Shown here piece after piece: positions 31,646 to 39,414 of a stretch of DNA of 39,771 bases; the first letter of the stretch is position 1, and the number at the start of each line of letters is the position of its first letter. Below the pieces are notes generated by a model, which did no database searches, was not told the DNA's origin, and saw only the letters and a program-made list of their open reading frames with translations. The stretch lies in IMG/VR virus record IMGVR_UViG_3300040808_000522, positions 1 through 39,771 of that record; one strand, written 5' to 3'. The translations under genes and the position numbers were made by a program. The stretch comes from a virus.

Positions 31646-32272
31646 TTATGTTGTAGTTTCTAAAGTACCTGTAGCACTAATATTTGCAAACTCATATATT
31701 TTATATTGAAATGTAACACTAGCTGTTAAGTAATCTACATCTGTAGCTTGTTGATTATAATCTAATCCAGATAGTGATATTGGATAAACATCTCTAAATC
31801 TTATTTCTATGTTTGAGTTATTTTTACTTGTTAATACAAATAGTGTAGCATCAGAATATAGACCACCATCATCAGGAGTATTTTTAGAAGTCACTCCTAT
31901 TTCACTTGAATAAGTTTCATTTGTTGTTGTTGGATATCTATCTGTTCCAGCAGATTGTAATGTTCTAAATTGTGAATAGTCTTTTGGAAATCCAAGACCT
32001 GTCATCCATCCATGTATTTCTCTATAGTTTTCTAAATTTTCATCTACTAAAAAAGAAATATTTAATGTATCATAGTCTAGTTTGTCACCAGGCATTGGTA
32101 CATCTTTAAAGGGTGTAGCTAAATTTGAAGTACCTAAAGTGATACCAGGAATATTTGCAGCTGTACAAAAGTATTCAACTTTTGGCAACTTAATCAAACT
32201 AAACTTAAACTGTGTAGGACTTGCATAGTCCAATTTAGTAGGTTGTCTATTGTATGAGTTTGTAGTAGTCAT
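31646..32272 (-). CDS. Tail-tube-family protein (gp19/gp54-like)
   Basis: A 208-residue protein with the pattern of the contractile-tail tube fold: PTQFKFSLIKLPKVEYFCTA, the proline-rich PGITLG and PMPGDKLDY, LNISFLVDENLENYREIHGW and a final strand block TASVTFQYKIYEF. The central LxISFxxDxxxxNYRxxxxW pattern resembles T4 gp54, the baseplate protein that starts the tail tube (320 residues), as well as gp19. The gene is distant from the true gp19 at the right edge. It is most probably a tube initiator or second tube-like subunit; gp54 itself is a good but unproven match. Confidence 0.75.
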   Translation of the reverse strand: MTTTNSYNRQPTKLDYASPTQFKFSLIKLPKVEYFCTAANIPGITLGTSNLATPFKDVPMPGDKLDYDTLNISFLVDENLENYREIHGWMTGLGFPKDYSQFRTLQSAGTDRYPTTTNETYSSEIGVTSKNTPDDGGLYSDATLFVLTSKNNSNIEIRFRDVYPISLSGLDYNQQATDVDYLTASVTFQYKIYEFANISATGTLETTT

Positions 32273-32276
32273 ACTA

Positions 32277-32558
32277 CTATTTATCTGTTTGTTTATCTAC
32301 TTCTTGCCACTCTTTTTCAGTAGCTTGTTTTTCTAGTTGTTTTTCAGGTTCAGTTAAAACAATCTCTTTTTGTTCTACTTTTTTAATCTTTTCTTCTAAT
32401 TCCTCTAATACATTTGGTTTAGGATTAAGATACTTTAACCCTTGTGCAACAAGTGTCATAAGCAAAATTACAGCTAGTACTCCTAAAATTTCTTTAAATG
32501 GTGTTCTTTTCCACATAGGTATTTCTTTATAAATTGTTATTCTTTCACTATAAAACAT
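32277..32558 (-). CDS. Small membrane-anchored protein, 93 aa
   Basis: A protein with one membrane helix (EILGVLAVILLMTLVAQGL, about residues 23-41) followed by a Glu/Lys-rich, probably coiled-coil tail (NVLEELEEKIKKVEQKEIV). The first 14 residues before MWKRTPFKE might not be translated, since the internal Met at 32516 begins with the basic, membrane-orienting MWKR. No clear ribosome site distinguishes the two. It follows the gp23 terminator; a near-consensus late box CATAAATA lies at 32569-32576. Holin-like or spanin-like roles are possible but unsupported. Confidence 0.6.
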   Translation of the reverse strand: MFYSERITIYKEIPMWKRTPFKEILGVLAVILLMTLVAQGLKYLNPKPNVLEELEEKIKKVEQKEIVLTEPEKQLEKQATEKEWQEVDKQTDK

Positions 32559-32582
32559 AATCTACTTTTATTTATGCTAAAA

Positions 32583-32612
32583 AAAAGGGCGACTTTTTAG
32601 GGCCGCCCTTTT
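32583..32612 (-). terminator. Rho-independent terminator after gene 23
   Basis: On the minus strand AAAAGGGCG (32612-32604) pairs with CGCCCTTTT (32591-32583) around a 12-base loop, followed by four more T residues (32582-32579). It lies 20 bases after the major capsid gene stop and would end the head-gene transcript. Confidence 0.92.
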
Positions 32613-32632
32613 AAATTTGTTTGTAACAAGTA

Positions 32633-33964
32633 TTACATTAAGTTAGAAATTTTAACTTTTCTGTAATATCTGTTTGCATTAGCAGTTGTTAAACCGTCAG
32701 CAGTAATAGCGTCAGACGCACCAGCACCAGCAAATGGGTTCGCTACTAGACCATATCTAGTTTTGAATCCAATTTTTGGTTGGAATGTGTCTTGGCCAAC
32801 TGCTCTTACCATTTGTAGAGGTACATATGGGCAGTAGAATATACCAGCATCATATGGTGAAGTACCTTTGTAACCTACTACAAAGTATTGACTAGCACTT
32901 GAGTTTGCACTATATGGATCAATATAAACTTTATATTTACCATTTAATACACCAGCAAAAGTGTTTCCTGTGTCATCAACATTTAAGTTGTTGTTTAACG
33001 CAGGAGTATAGTCTAATACACCAGCCATTTGTAAAGCACTAGCAACATCAGATGAACAGATAATCATGTTACCTTTTCCTCTTCTTGTTCTTTGTGCGAT
33101 AACGTTAGCATCTCTCTCTAATTGGAACATTAGGCCTTTAAATCTTTCAACAGACCATCTTCCGTTTGAGTCTGTATCTAGGTCAAAAATACCTGTAGTT
33201 GTTGTATTAGTTTGAGCACCTTTTTCAGCACCAATGTAAACTGATCTTACAACTTCTCTATTGATTTCCGCAAGGATTTCAGCAGATAAGATGTTTGATA
33301 ATTCAGTTTCAGCATCTAGGCCGTGGATTGCTTTAAGGTCTTGTGCTAACTCCATAGTGTACTCGGCTTTTAGCGCTCTTGATTTAGCAGTCACAGTTGA
33401 TTTCTCAATTGAGAATGCCATTTCAGCAAACGCATTAGCAGCGGTATCACCCATTGCTTCTGCATAGTCAGTAGTCATTCCTGATCCACTTGTGTATGCA
33501 CCAGCAGGTGTGTCGTTAAGTACAGCTGGGTTAGTTCCGTCTTGTGCTACTCCTGTTTTATTTGCAACAGATGAACCAGCAGCATTTCTACCACTGAAGT
33601 CTGTATCAGCTTCGTCAAAAAGAGCTTCACCACCAGTTTGAGATGCATATCTGCTTCTCATAGCAAATATCAAACCTGTAGGGCCTGACATTGGTTGAAC
33701 GCCTGCAATATCGTAAGCGATAAGGTTAGGCATTGATCTTCTTACTAAGCTAATTAAAATAGGATTCCAGTTTTGGATTGAAGCACCAGTTGCGTTAGTA
33801 GGCGCAGCTTCTGATAAGAAAGCAGCATCTTCTCTTAACGCTTTTTCTTGGTTCTCCAATACCATTGAAGTAACGGCTCTTTTATAAGCACCCTCGATCT
33901 TTGGAAGATCAGGATGTTCTAAAACGGGCTGCCACTTTTGTTGTATTGATTCAGATAAAAACAT
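32633..33964 (-). CDS. 23: Major capsid protein gp23
   Basis: The HK97-fold shell protein, 443 residues (T4 521). Diagnostic blocks are RRSMPNLIAYDIAGVQPMSGPTG at 80-102 and GAEKGAQ, TRRGKGNMIICSS and PYVPLQMVRAVGQDTFQPKIGFKTRYG near 385-410. The N-terminal 52 residues (ending FLSE) are probably a propeptide removed by the gp21 protease, because FLSE-AAP aligns with the T4 cleavage site FLTE-AEI. The gene is closed by the terminator at 32583-32612. The start follows GGAGAG. Confidence 0.97.
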   Translation of the reverse strand: MFLSESIQQKWQPVLEHPDLPKIEGAYKRAVTSMVLENQEKALREDAAFLSEAAPTNATGASIQNWNPILISLVRRSMPNLIAYDIAGVQPMSGPTGLIFAMRSRYASQTGGEALFDEADTDFSGRNAAGSSVANKTGVAQDGTNPAVLNDTPAGAYTSGSGMTTDYAEAMGDTAANAFAEMAFSIEKSTVTAKSRALKAEYTMELAQDLKAIHGLDAETELSNILSAEILAEINREVVRSVYIGAEKGAQTNTTTTGIFDLDTDSNGRWSVERFKGLMFQLERDANVIAQRTRRGKGNMIICSSDVASALQMAGVLDYTPALNNNLNVDDTGNTFAGVLNGKYKVYIDPYSANSSASQYFVVGYKGTSPYDAGIFYCPYVPLQMVRAVGQDTFQPKIGFKTRYGLVANPFAGAGASDAITADGLTTANANRYYRKVKISNLM

Positions 33965-34001
33965 TTTTCTATCTCTCCTTCTTTAGTTAGTTAACTAACC
34001 C

Positions 34002-35330
34002 TTACTTTAAGTAAGGATTTTTCTTTGTTTTACTAATTGCAGCAGTATATGCAGCCATTGATTCAGACAAGTCTAAACCAGCATTGTTTTCTGCTACTTC
34101 ATTAGATTCGTTATCACTCGCTTTTGCTTTAGGGAAGTAAGAATTTTTTAAAGTTTCTACACTTTTTCTAAAACTGTCAGCGTCTTTATATTCAATACTC
34201 TCTGCTAAACCTTTAAGTTTCTCAACTTCAGTTGCAACAAGATCAGATGATACATCATTTATAACTTCTTCTCTTGTAGATTCTGCAAGTTTTGAATTTA
34301 ACTCAACGTTCTTTTCGATAGTTTTGTTAACTTCTTCTTTTAACTTTTCTATCTCAGCAGCTTGATTCTCAATTACATCATACTTCTCTTGTGGAACATT
34401 AATGTAGTGAGACTCAAATAAAGATTTAAGACCACCGATAAAATCTTCAGTAATCTCATTTCTTAAGCCTTTTTCTATTGCCAATTCGTTTTCTTTCATC
34501 CACTCCTCGACAACATAGTTTAGATAAGCGTCAACTTTGTCAACGATTTCTTCTTTAACTTCAGAAACTTTTTCGTCAACTTTAGTTTCGTATTCGCTTT
34601 CTAATTTCTCAATTTCTTCGACAAGTTTTGCTTTAACAGCAGACTCGAAAATTGTAGCAGCTTTTGCTTTGAATTCCTCAGAAAGGTCTTCACCGTCAGT
34701 TAGAGCATTTACATCTTCTTTCATGTCCATGTCTTTAACTTTATCTTTAGCTGTTTCTTTTTTCATTTCTTTTTCTTTATCTTCAGATTCAGAAACTTCT
34801 TTTTCTTTCTTGTCTTCCTTGTCTTCCGCTTCAGACATTTCTTTTTCGTCTTTTTTCTTGTCTTCTTTGTCTTCAGCTTCTTTCATATCTTTTTTCTTAT
34901 CGTCTTCTTTTTCTTCAGACTTTTCATCTTCTTTATCATTCTTTTTGTCTAAGTACTTTTTAAGACCAGCAGGCATTTCGCCTTCTTTCACATCTTTTTT
35001 CTCATCATCTTTTTTGTCAGCGTATTCTGCTTCTTTCATGTCTTCTTTTTCTTTTTCGTCTTTTTTCTCATCAGCTTCGTAAGCAGCCTGAATATCTTTT
35101 TTAGGCTCTTTCTCAGCAGAGAGAGTAGGCATTGCGTCAGCTGGACCTGCACTTTTTTGTTGTGGGTCACCAGTAATGTGATTAACCCCTTGTGCGAAAT
35201 CTACTTTTGCGTCAGTCGGTGAAGTGATTGCTTTAGTCATCACTTGTTGTACAGTTGCCTGTAACGACTTTGCTGGTTCAGCTGGAGCGGCGTTTTTAGT
35301 TGGCAAATTTGCCACAGTATTGTCAGCCAT
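34002..35330 (-). CDS. 22: Prohead core scaffold gp22
   Basis: A 442-residue scaffold protein, much longer than T4 gp22 (269). The extra length is a repetitive Lys/Glu/Asp region at about residues 80-205 (units like KKDEKEKEDMKEAEYADKK, EAEDKEDKKKDEKEMSEAED), after which a helical gp22-like C-terminal part begins (LTDGEDLSEEFKAKAATIFE onward). It fills the prohead during assembly and is digested by gp21. An exact late promoter (35409-35416) lies upstream. The charged region may vary between relatives by slippage or recombination. Confidence 0.9.
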   Translation of the reverse strand: MADNTVANLPTKNAAPAEPAKSLQATVQQVMTKAITSPTDAKVDFAQGVNHITGDPQQKSAGPADAMPTLSAEKEPKKDIQAAYEADEKKDEKEKEDMKEAEYADKKDDEKKDVKEGEMPAGLKKYLDKKNDKEDEKSEEKEDDKKKDMKEAEDKEDKKKDEKEMSEAEDKEDKKEKEVSESEDKEKEMKKETAKDKVKDMDMKEDVNALTDGEDLSEEFKAKAATIFESAVKAKLVEEIEKLESEYETKVDEKVSEVKEEIVDKVDAYLNYVVEEWMKENELAIEKGLRNEITEDFIGGLKSLFESHYINVPQEKYDVIENQAAEIEKLKEEVNKTIEKNVELNSKLAESTREEVINDVSSDLVATEVEKLKGLAESIEYKDADSFRKSVETLKNSYFPKAKASDNESNEVAENNAGLDLSESMAAYTAAISKTKKNPYLK

Positions 35331-35408
35331 TGTTCTATCTCCTCAATAGTTTTTTAGTTGTTAATTATTGCAATAAATACACCAACCCATTAGGAAAGTG
35401 TCAATTAC

Positions 35409-35416
35409 TATTTATA
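35409..35416 (-). promoter_or_regulatory. T4-type late promoter for gene 22
   Basis: An exact TATAAATA on the minus strand, immediately after the gp21 gene stop (35420) and 79 bases before the gp22 ATG, so genes 22 and 23 get extra late expression. Confidence 0.78.
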
Positions 35417-35419
35417 AAA

Positions 35420-36067
35420 TTACAGTCTTTTAAGAAAAGATTCAAACACTTTAGCATTTTTCTCTGCTCTAGCAATTCTCTCTTTACTCTCTGCTTGTAA
35501 CTTTAATTCTCTAACCTCTGCTTCTTTCAAAATCCCATTATCCCAAACCCACTCTTTGCCTTCCATAATGCCTTCTACGAAAGCGTCTGGAGCGCTAGGG
35601 TCTGCAACTATATCAGCTGCGGTTGCAAGGTAAAAATCGTCTTTGACTACATTGGCACCACCTACATTTGCAAGTGTACCCATTCCTCTACTTGAAACTC
35701 CAAGTCTTGCACCCTCATCAATTAAACTTTTCACTATTTTTCCATATGGGGTATCGAGTACTCGTGCTTCACCTATAAAATTACTGCCTTCTGGATATAG
35801 AGCATTAATCATATGCGAAACTCTTTCTAGGTTAACGGTTGGTCCGTCTGGATGACCTAGTTCACCAAATGCTCTTTTCTTTTCTATGAACTCTCTATTA
35901 TATCGTAATACTTCTTTTTGTAGTATTTCTTTAGGATAGATTCTTCCATTTCTATTTTTCACATCAGATTGCATGAATACACCTTTAATGGAATAGTTTT
36001 TCTTTCCATTGCCAGCTTCTTCAACAATATATTCTGCGTTTGATATTTCTTCGGTAATTAACTTCAT
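35420..36067 (-). CDS. 21: Prohead maturation protease gp21
   Basis: A 215-residue serine protease (T4 212) that processes the prohead proteins after assembly. The catalytic motifs are FGELGHPDGP with His72 and GVSSRGMG at 123-130 with Ser125/Ser126. The C-terminus (ESKERIARAEKNAKVFESFLK) is a helical tail, likely removed or used for positioning. It is one of the five genes with an exact late box (36095-36102). Confidence 0.95.
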   Translation of the reverse strand: MKLITEEISNAEYIVEEAGNGKKNYSIKGVFMQSDVKNRNGRIYPKEILQKEVLRYNREFIEKKRAFGELGHPDGPTVNLERVSHMINALYPEGSNFIGEARVLDTPYGKIVKSLIDEGARLGVSSRGMGTLANVGGANVVKDDFYLATAADIVADPSAPDAFVEGIMEGKEWVWDNGILKEAEVRELKLQAESKERIARAEKNAKVFESFLKRL

Positions 36068-36094
36068 TTGTATCTATCTCTAATTTCTCTCTAA

Positions 36095-36102
36095 TATTTA
36101 TA
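36095..36102 (-). promoter_or_regulatory. T4-type late promoter for gene 21
   Basis: An exact TATAAATA on the minus strand, 28 bases upstream of the gp21 ATG at 36067, in the gap after the 130-residue structural gene. Confidence 0.78.
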
Positions 36103-36109
36103 CAAATTG

Positions 36110-36502
36110 TTATCTGAAAACCACTAAAATTGTATAATTATCACCATTTGCAAAATTCTTTGTAGATAATAAAACATCACCTGTAGGTGTTGTTGCATTG
36201 TTTAGAATCTCGTTTCCATCTGCCCTTAGGTCCCAAAAACCTTGACCTGATAAAGAAACTGCGGTAGCATTTGTTGCACCCTCCCAAACTATCTCTACAG
36301 CTGATTTTGCGTTTGCTGTATTTACTGACCAAAATATTTTAGATATTTTTCTATTTCCATCAGTAGTCATAAAGGTTGTATTTGAAGCGTCTATTTTTTT
36401 AACTAAATTCTCTCCTGTACCATCAGAATAGTTAGTCATTTTAACAGCGTATTTTACGCCTGTTGTGTCTGTTAATACTTGTGTTGATACTGTGTCTGCC
36501 AT
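36110..36502 (-). CDS. Putative virion protein, beta-sandwich type, 130 aa
   Basis: A 130-residue beta-rich protein (MADTVSTQVLTDTTGVKYAV start; KMTNYSDGTGENLVKKIDAS; VEIVWEGATNATAVSLSGQG). The MADTVxTQ...SDGTGE...KKIDAS pattern recurs in structural proteins of uncultured marine phages. It has no catalytic motif. It lies between the 268-residue carbohydrate-binding-like protein and the gp21 protease, a place normally without extra genes in T4, so it could be a capsid decoration or head-fibre component. This location-based role is an inference. Confidence 0.7.
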   Translation of the reverse strand: MADTVSTQVLTDTTGVKYAVKMTNYSDGTGENLVKKIDASNTTFMTTDGNRKISKIFWSVNTANAKSAVEIVWEGATNATAVSLSGQGFWDLRADGNEILNNATTPTGDVLLSTKNFANGDNYTILVVFR

Positions 36503-36510
36503 ATTATCTC

Positions 36511-37317
36511 CTAATTTTGTAAATCGTAATAGTCTTTAGATAGTTCTCCGCTTTCTTTAGTTTCACCAGCTTTTCTAGTTCTAATATAAACTTTTTGTAT
36601 TCTACCACTTGGTGTTTTATAACTTCTAACGCCACCAGCAATTGTTGAATTAGCGCCATCGGTTGAATCTGGATAAGTATCACTAATTGTAGCTGCGTCA
36701 TCAAATTCCCAGATACCGTCTGAACCTGCATTTGAAACTGTTGAAGATGTATCATTTGCTAAGTATTGCGATTCATTTGCACCTTCTTCTAATTGAGGTC
36801 CCCATACTAAAATGCCGTCTGTATCATTACCTACAAAAGATGTTGTAGTTGCGTCTGACATTATTCCTATTAAAACAGCATTAACTGATATTGAACCTCC
36901 TATAGTTAATGTTATAGAACATCTATACCATCCATTTTCTAATGTTTCAATAGATGAACCATCACAATCTGAACCTTCAGATTCTACAACGCCTGTTGAT
37001 AAATTATAAACACAGGTAGCATCAGTTACTAAATCATTACTACCTTGTCCTATGGTTAATGAAGCATGATTTAAACCAAACGCCTTTAAGTGTGCGCTAA
37101 AAGTATATTGTGTATTAACACTTAAGCCTGCTGGATTTTTATCCAATCTATGAGTATTATTATTAGTATCTGCTATAAGAGATAAAGCTGTATTGGTTCC
37201 GTCAGGAGCTGTGCCGGCGTTAGTTGTTTTTGTGGTTCTTCTAATAGGCCAGTTAGTAGAAAAATCTACTGTTTTTGTTAGTAAATTTGTAGAACCTACA
37301 ACATTTGTAAACGCCAT
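36511..37317 (-). CDS. Putative virion protein with carbohydrate-binding-like domain
   Basis: A 268-residue protein built mainly of a jelly-roll beta-sandwich like CBM4/9-type modules in phage fibres: NTQYTFSAHLKAFG, ENGWYRCSITLTIGGSI and DGILVWGPQLEEGANESQYL (residues ~85-195). The C-terminal 40 residues (GGVRSYKTPSGRIQKVYIRT) are basic and might anchor it to the virion. It is located between a gp68-like protein and the gp21 protease, with the 130-residue protein after it. Binding to cell-surface or polymer sugars from the capsid is a reasonable inference. Confidence 0.72.
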   Translation of the reverse strand: MAFTNVVGSTNLLTKTVDFSTNWPIRRTTKTTNAGTAPDGTNTALSLIADTNNNTHRLDKNPAGLSVNTQYTFSAHLKAFGLNHASLTIGQGSNDLVTDATCVYNLSTGVVESEGSDCDGSSIETLENGWYRCSITLTIGGSISVNAVLIGIMSDATTTSFVGNDTDGILVWGPQLEEGANESQYLANDTSSTVSNAGSDGIWEFDDAATISDTYPDSTDGANSTIAGGVRSYKTPSGRIQKVYIRTRKAGETKESGELSKDYYDLQN

Positions 37318-37318
37318 A

Positions 37319-37576
37319 TTACTTCCTTAAAATTGTTAATGTTTCTTTATCAAAGTAGTTCATTAAATCTTGTTTGCTTACACCATGTTGTTTTGCAGCT
37401 GTATCTACATTTTTTTCAAAGTTTGCAATGACATCAGCGTCTTTGTCTGCAGCTCTAAAAACCATATCTACAGCACGCTTCATTTTAGGTGTAAGTTTAT
37501 TGTATTGTCGAGTACGTTTGTAATCGTTTGCTTCAGTAATATTATCTGATATAAATTTACTGAGCCACTTCATCAC
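37319..37576 (-). CDS. Prohead core-like protein, gp68 position
   Basis: An 85-residue helical, basic protein (MMKWLSKFISDNITEANDYK start; LTPKMKRAVDMVFRAADKDA). It occupies the place of T4 gp68 (141 residues), a prohead core protein, but I see no clear sequence match. It overlaps the gp67-like gene by 20 bases. The second Met (37573) is an equal start. Confidence 0.6.
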   Translation of the reverse strand: MMKWLSKFISDNITEANDYKRTRQYNKLTPKMKRAVDMVFRAADKDADVIANFEKNVDTAAKQHGVSKQDLMNYFDKETLTILRK

Positions 37577-37811
37577 TTGCTACCTCTGGTGCAGGAGTTT
37601 CAGCTTCAACGTCATTACCAGTAAAAGGATTAGCTTCTGGTGCATCAGCACCAACTTGTCCAGTAAACATTGATCTCGCCACATCAGTTTTAGCATCATC
37701 TAAGGCAGAACTAACTTTATCAGCAAGAGCATTTTTTAAATCTTCTCCTGCTTGAGCATTGTCACCTGTCTGTAATGAATTAACAAATTTATTAATATTT
37801 TCTTTACTCAT
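37557..37811 (-). CDS. 67: Prohead core protein gp67-like
   Basis: An 84-residue acidic protein (T4 gp67 80 residues): NKFVNSLQTGDNAQAGEDLK and KVSSALDDAKTDVARSMFTG, then a Pro/Glu/Ala-rich C-terminus. The opening helix and acidic tail, together with its place directly after the portal gene (TAATG overlap), match gp67, the small core protein degraded during head maturation. Confidence 0.82.
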   Translation of the reverse strand: MSKENINKFVNSLQTGDNAQAGEDLKNALADKVSSALDDAKTDVARSMFTGQVGADAPEANPFTGNDVEAETPAPEVASDEVAQ

Positions 37812-39370
37812 TATTTATCTCCTAATGTTGATTTTTCTTTTTCACTACCATTCGTTTCTTGGTTAGGCGTAATGGTTGGTGTTTCTTCGGGCTGAGCTTC
37901 AGCACCTTCTTCTTCAATTTGTTTGTCGATTTCTTCTTGTTCTTGTTCATTTTGTTTTAATATTTTGGTTCTTATATATTCGTTAGAGAAATATTTACCA
38001 ACATACCCTTCTAGTTGTTGAGCCAATTGTACTCTTTCTCTCATCATTTCGCTGTGTTTTAACTCAGCAAAGTATCCATCTTGTAAGAAAGTATATGTAA
38101 TATCTCCCATCATCATATCCCATTCTTCAGGCGCAATGATACCTTTTAAAATTAATTGAGTTTTTAAAAGATCATGGAATAACATACAGAATTTCTTTCT
38201 TAAACGACCTACAAATTTAGTAAACTTAACTTCATCTCTACTAATTTCTGCAGCTCGACCAAGATTAAAACCTTGACCACCTTCTAATCTACTAATAGGT
38301 ATATTAAGAGAACGATATAGTTTCTTTTGGAAGTATTCTATATCCTGTATCTCACCTAAGTTTTGACCACCAGGTAATGTAGTAATTTCAGTTCCTCTCC
38401 CACCTTCTCTACGAGGTAACCAAAAGTCTTCTAACATACTCATTTGATTTCTATCATCTTTAATTTCACCTGTACTTGCGTCATACACAAGTTTGTTTCT
38501 ATATCTAGCCATAACATCTCTTAAATATTGTTCAGCTTTGATCTTAGGTAAATTACCTACATCAATGTAGAATATTCTTCTTTCAGGTGCACGAGCAATT
38601 CTGTAAATAACAACAGCGTCTTCAATCATTCTTAATTGATTTACTGGTTTAATTGCTTTGTGTAAATATGATAGTACTTGATTTTGTGTTTGATCTATCA
38701 GACCTGATGGACAATAAGAAATAGCATCTGTTGCTATTCTTAATCCACCTGCGTTAGATGTAGCAGTTGGATGTATTCCTCTTTCATTGAAAATATAATA
38801 TTCTGAAAACTTATTTTCAAATGCAAAAGATGATGGCATTCCATCTGTTCTTTGTTTTCTAACTTCTCTTATTTTTTTGATTTTTCTAGGATCAATATAT
38901 CTTACTTCAGTAATTCCTAGTCTTGGTGAGTCTTTATCAATAATTTTATGATAGTATAATCTACCATCCACATACCATCTTCTAAAGATGTCGTGGCCTT
39001 TAATATCGAAATTTAGTAATTTCAACACCTCAGCAAAAGACTCTCTAATTCTTTTCTTAATCGAATCTGAATAATCAATTTTACTTAAATCTAATTGTAC
39101 AGATTGTTGATTTTCGTTTGATACGATTGCTTCTGATACTATATCTTCTATTGCAAGATCACACTCTGGATGCAATGCAACTTCTCTATATCTTCTTATT
39201 AAATCTAATTCGTTTCGTGCCGTAGCATCGAAACCTCCATAAGACGCAAAAAACCCACCAGCGGGGACGGTTTGTGTACCGTCTTCCGCTTGAGGTGGAA
39301 CTATATTTTGTCTTGGATCGGTAGAGGGTTCTTTTAAACGCTCTATCTTAAACCCAAACAGTTCAGCCAT
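37811..39370 (-). CDS. 20: Portal vertex protein gp20
   Basis: The portal through which DNA enters the head, 519 residues (T4 524). Signature blocks are RYREVALHPECDLAIEDIVS near residue 60, VRYIDPRKIKKIREVRK, RIARAPERRIFYIDVGNLPK near 256-275, LPGGQNLGEIQDIEYFQKKL near 330, and RLEGGQGFNLGRAAEISRDE. The C-terminal tail (EQEEIDKQIEEEGAEAQPEE) is acidic and disordered. It starts 40 bases after gene 19. Confidence 0.97.
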   Translation of the reverse strand: MAELFGFKIERLKEPSTDPRQNIVPPQAEDGTQTVPAGGFFASYGGFDATARNELDLIRRYREVALHPECDLAIEDIVSEAIVSNENQQSVQLDLSKIDYSDSIKKRIRESFAEVLKLLNFDIKGHDIFRRWYVDGRLYYHKIIDKDSPRLGITEVRYIDPRKIKKIREVRKQRTDGMPSSFAFENKFSEYYIFNERGIHPTATSNAGGLRIATDAISYCPSGLIDQTQNQVLSYLHKAIKPVNQLRMIEDAVVIYRIARAPERRIFYIDVGNLPKIKAEQYLRDVMARYRNKLVYDASTGEIKDDRNQMSMLEDFWLPRREGGRGTEITTLPGGQNLGEIQDIEYFQKKLYRSLNIPISRLEGGQGFNLGRAAEISRDEVKFTKFVGRLRKKFCMLFHDLLKTQLILKGIIAPEEWDMMMGDITYTFLQDGYFAELKHSEMMRERVQLAQQLEGYVGKYFSNEYIRTKILKQNEQEQEEIDKQIEEEGAEAQPEETPTITPNQETNGSEKEKSTLGDK

Positions 39371-39392
39371 AATTTAGTTTCTCCTATTACTA

Positions 39393-39414
39393 TTAATACT
39401 TATAAGAGTATTAA
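39393..39414 (-). other. Hairpin at the gene 19/20 junction
   Basis: TTAATACT (39393-39400) and AGTATTAA (39407-39414) form an 8-bp stem with a six-base loop across the gp19 stop codon. With no U run it is more likely a transcript-stabilising or processing hairpin than a strong terminator. Confidence 0.5.

Noticed and set aside
34537-35082. Long plus-strand open frame, Ser/Phe-rich, opposite gene 22
   Set aside because: It is the reverse reading of the Lys/Glu/Asp-rich gp22 repeats, which avoids stops by composition; it has no ribosome site and low complexity.
36504-36755. Minus-strand frame of 83 codons inside the 268-residue virion gene
   Set aside because: It is an alternative frame of a gene with a clear protein pattern; the Gln-rich product has no start signal or plausible domain.
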